From Ignavibacteria bacterium (GTDB lineage: Bacteria; Bacteroidota; Ignavibacteria; Tepidaquicellales; OLB5), in assembly GCA_026417195.1 (NCBI GenBank), contig JAOADS010000116.1:1-6898 (forward strand): a stretch of 6,898 nucleotides of DNA. The letters run 5' to 3'. Made by a program: the position numbers and the translations under genes. Shown one piece after another: positions 6,322-6,898 of this stretch; position 1 is the stretch's first letter; every line of letters begins with the position of its first letter. The notes under the pieces are model-generated. The model ran no database searches, was not told the origin of the DNA, and saw nothing but the letters and a program-made list of their open reading frames with translations.

Positions 6322-6898
6322 CTACTGGACTCTTACCGCCACTATTCTCTCCATACCGCTTTTATCTATTACTTTAAGCAGAACAGAATCCCCCTCTTTT
6401 TTATCTGCAATTGCATCTTCCAGATCAGATGGTCCGGAAATTTTCTTTTTATTGGCTTCAATTATCACAAAACCTTCACCAATACCTCTCTGATATGTTT
6501 CAGAATATCTGTCAACTGAAGTTACGTATGCACCAGATGATATATTTAACTTTTCTTTCACGGAAGAAGGTACATCAGAGACAGTTATACCCAGTGATTT
6601 AACCGTTCTCGTTGATATTCCTCTGTTACCGGAATCATCTTTTCTGTCAACAGAAGAAGTTTCCTTGTTCTCATCCTGTCTGGGTTTGAGAGTTACTTCC
6701 TTCTCCATTGTTTTCCCGTCTCTGAATATAGTGAGTTTTACAACATCTCCCGGACGTTTACTGTTAATAATTACCTGCAACTCATTTGAAGCGTTAACCT
6801 CTTTCCCGTCAACTGCAAGAATAACATCACCTGCCTTAAGCCCTGCATCATCACCTCCTCCGCCTTTCTGTACACTTTGAACAAGTACACCCCTTGCC
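6322..6898 (-). CDS. Do/HtrA (DegP-type) serine protease, 3' part with two PDZ domains
   Basis: The frame is open to the right edge of the window, so the 5' part is missing; 191 C-terminal residues are visible. The protein resembles the end of periplasmic Do-family proteases/chaperones, which degrade or refold misfolded envelope proteins. The first PDZ domain (RGVLVQSVQ...AGLKAGDVILAVDGKEV...PGDVVKLTIFRDGK) is nearly complete. A charged linker of about 30 residues follows (around ENKETSSVDRKDDSGNRG), then a second, more divergent PDZ domain (LGITVSDVP...GAYVTSVDRYSETYQRGIGEGFVIIEANKKKI...VRVQ). The protease domain with the His-Asp-Ser triad must lie beyond the window edge, so catalytic activity cannot be judged. 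Its own terminator closes the gene. Other PDZ proteins, such as C-terminal processing proteases, are less likely because of the tandem PDZ layout and the typical NELQVIINSKRPGD segment. The exact paralogue (DegP, DegQ or DegS-like) cannot be told. Confidence 0.88.
   Translation of the reverse strand, partial: ARGVLVQSVQKGGGGDDAGLKAGDVILAVDGKEVNASNELQVIINSKRPGDVVKLTIFRDGKTMEKEVTLKPRQDENKETSSVDRKDDSGNRGISTRTVKSLGITVSDVPSSVKEKLNISSGAYVTSVDRYSETYQRGIGEGFVIIEANKKKISGPSDLEDAIADKKEGDSVLLKVIDKSGMERIVAVRVQ

Noticed and set aside
6778..6780. TTG at 6780 (minus strand) as the start of a small PDZ protein
   Set aside because: The same frame continues without a stop to position 6898 and encodes the first part of a PDZ domain (AGLKAGDVILAVDG), so the codon is an internal leucine.
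6665..6880. 71-codon plus-strand frame opposite the protease gene
   Set aside because: It lies antisense to conserved PDZ sequence, has a low-complexity Ser/Pro-rich product, and no ribosome site.

Overview
The window comes from an AT-rich bacterial chromosome. Coding density is high and gene starts often have only weak Shine-Dalgarno sequences. Gene content (LigD/Ku end joining, a Do-like protease, an SPFH-SHOCT protein) and the protein style suggest a member of the FCB group, such as Ignavibacteriota or Bacteroidota. That placement is an inference from general appearance; no rRNA or taxonomic marker is present.

There are two converging blocks. On the + strand (1-2547) lies a non-homologous end-joining operon: the 3' part of ligD (end of the phosphoesterase domain, then the complete ATP-dependent ligase domain), a complete ku, and, 6 bases after the ku stop, a four-repeat TPR protein with a basic, probably flexible N-terminus. 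Ku binds and bridges broken DNA ends and recruits LigD to seal them. The TPR protein is not a standard NHEJ component, but its position suggests co-expression. It carries a pentapeptide, QMNLF, resembling the bacterial sliding-clamp binding motif.

On the - strand (6153 down to 2606) lies a four-gene cluster with gaps of 54, 4 and 1 bases: an SPFH/Band-7 protein of the YdjI/'virion core protein-like' type ending in a SHOCT domain, then three related zinc-ribbon proteins. Two of these have a C-terminal pair of transmembrane helices and the third has none. All three share an N-terminal CX2C-X14-CX2C ribbon of identical spacing, plus two copies of an aromatic 'hhYhPxW'-like strand, the second usually followed by an NG turn. 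The set resembles the partners of PspA in Bacillus (YdjG/YdjH/YdjI), but no pspA lies in the window. It is the best candidate here for a poorly described system, probably a membrane-associated stress or microdomain complex.

Upstream of that cluster, also on the - strand, is the 3' end of a Do/HtrA-type serine protease gene (the PDZ region only). It is closed by a strong intrinsic terminator at 6263-6300, so the SPFH cluster probably has its own promoter in 6154-6262. No mobile elements, CRISPR arrays, tRNAs or rRNAs were seen. Intergenic gaps are all under 170 bases.
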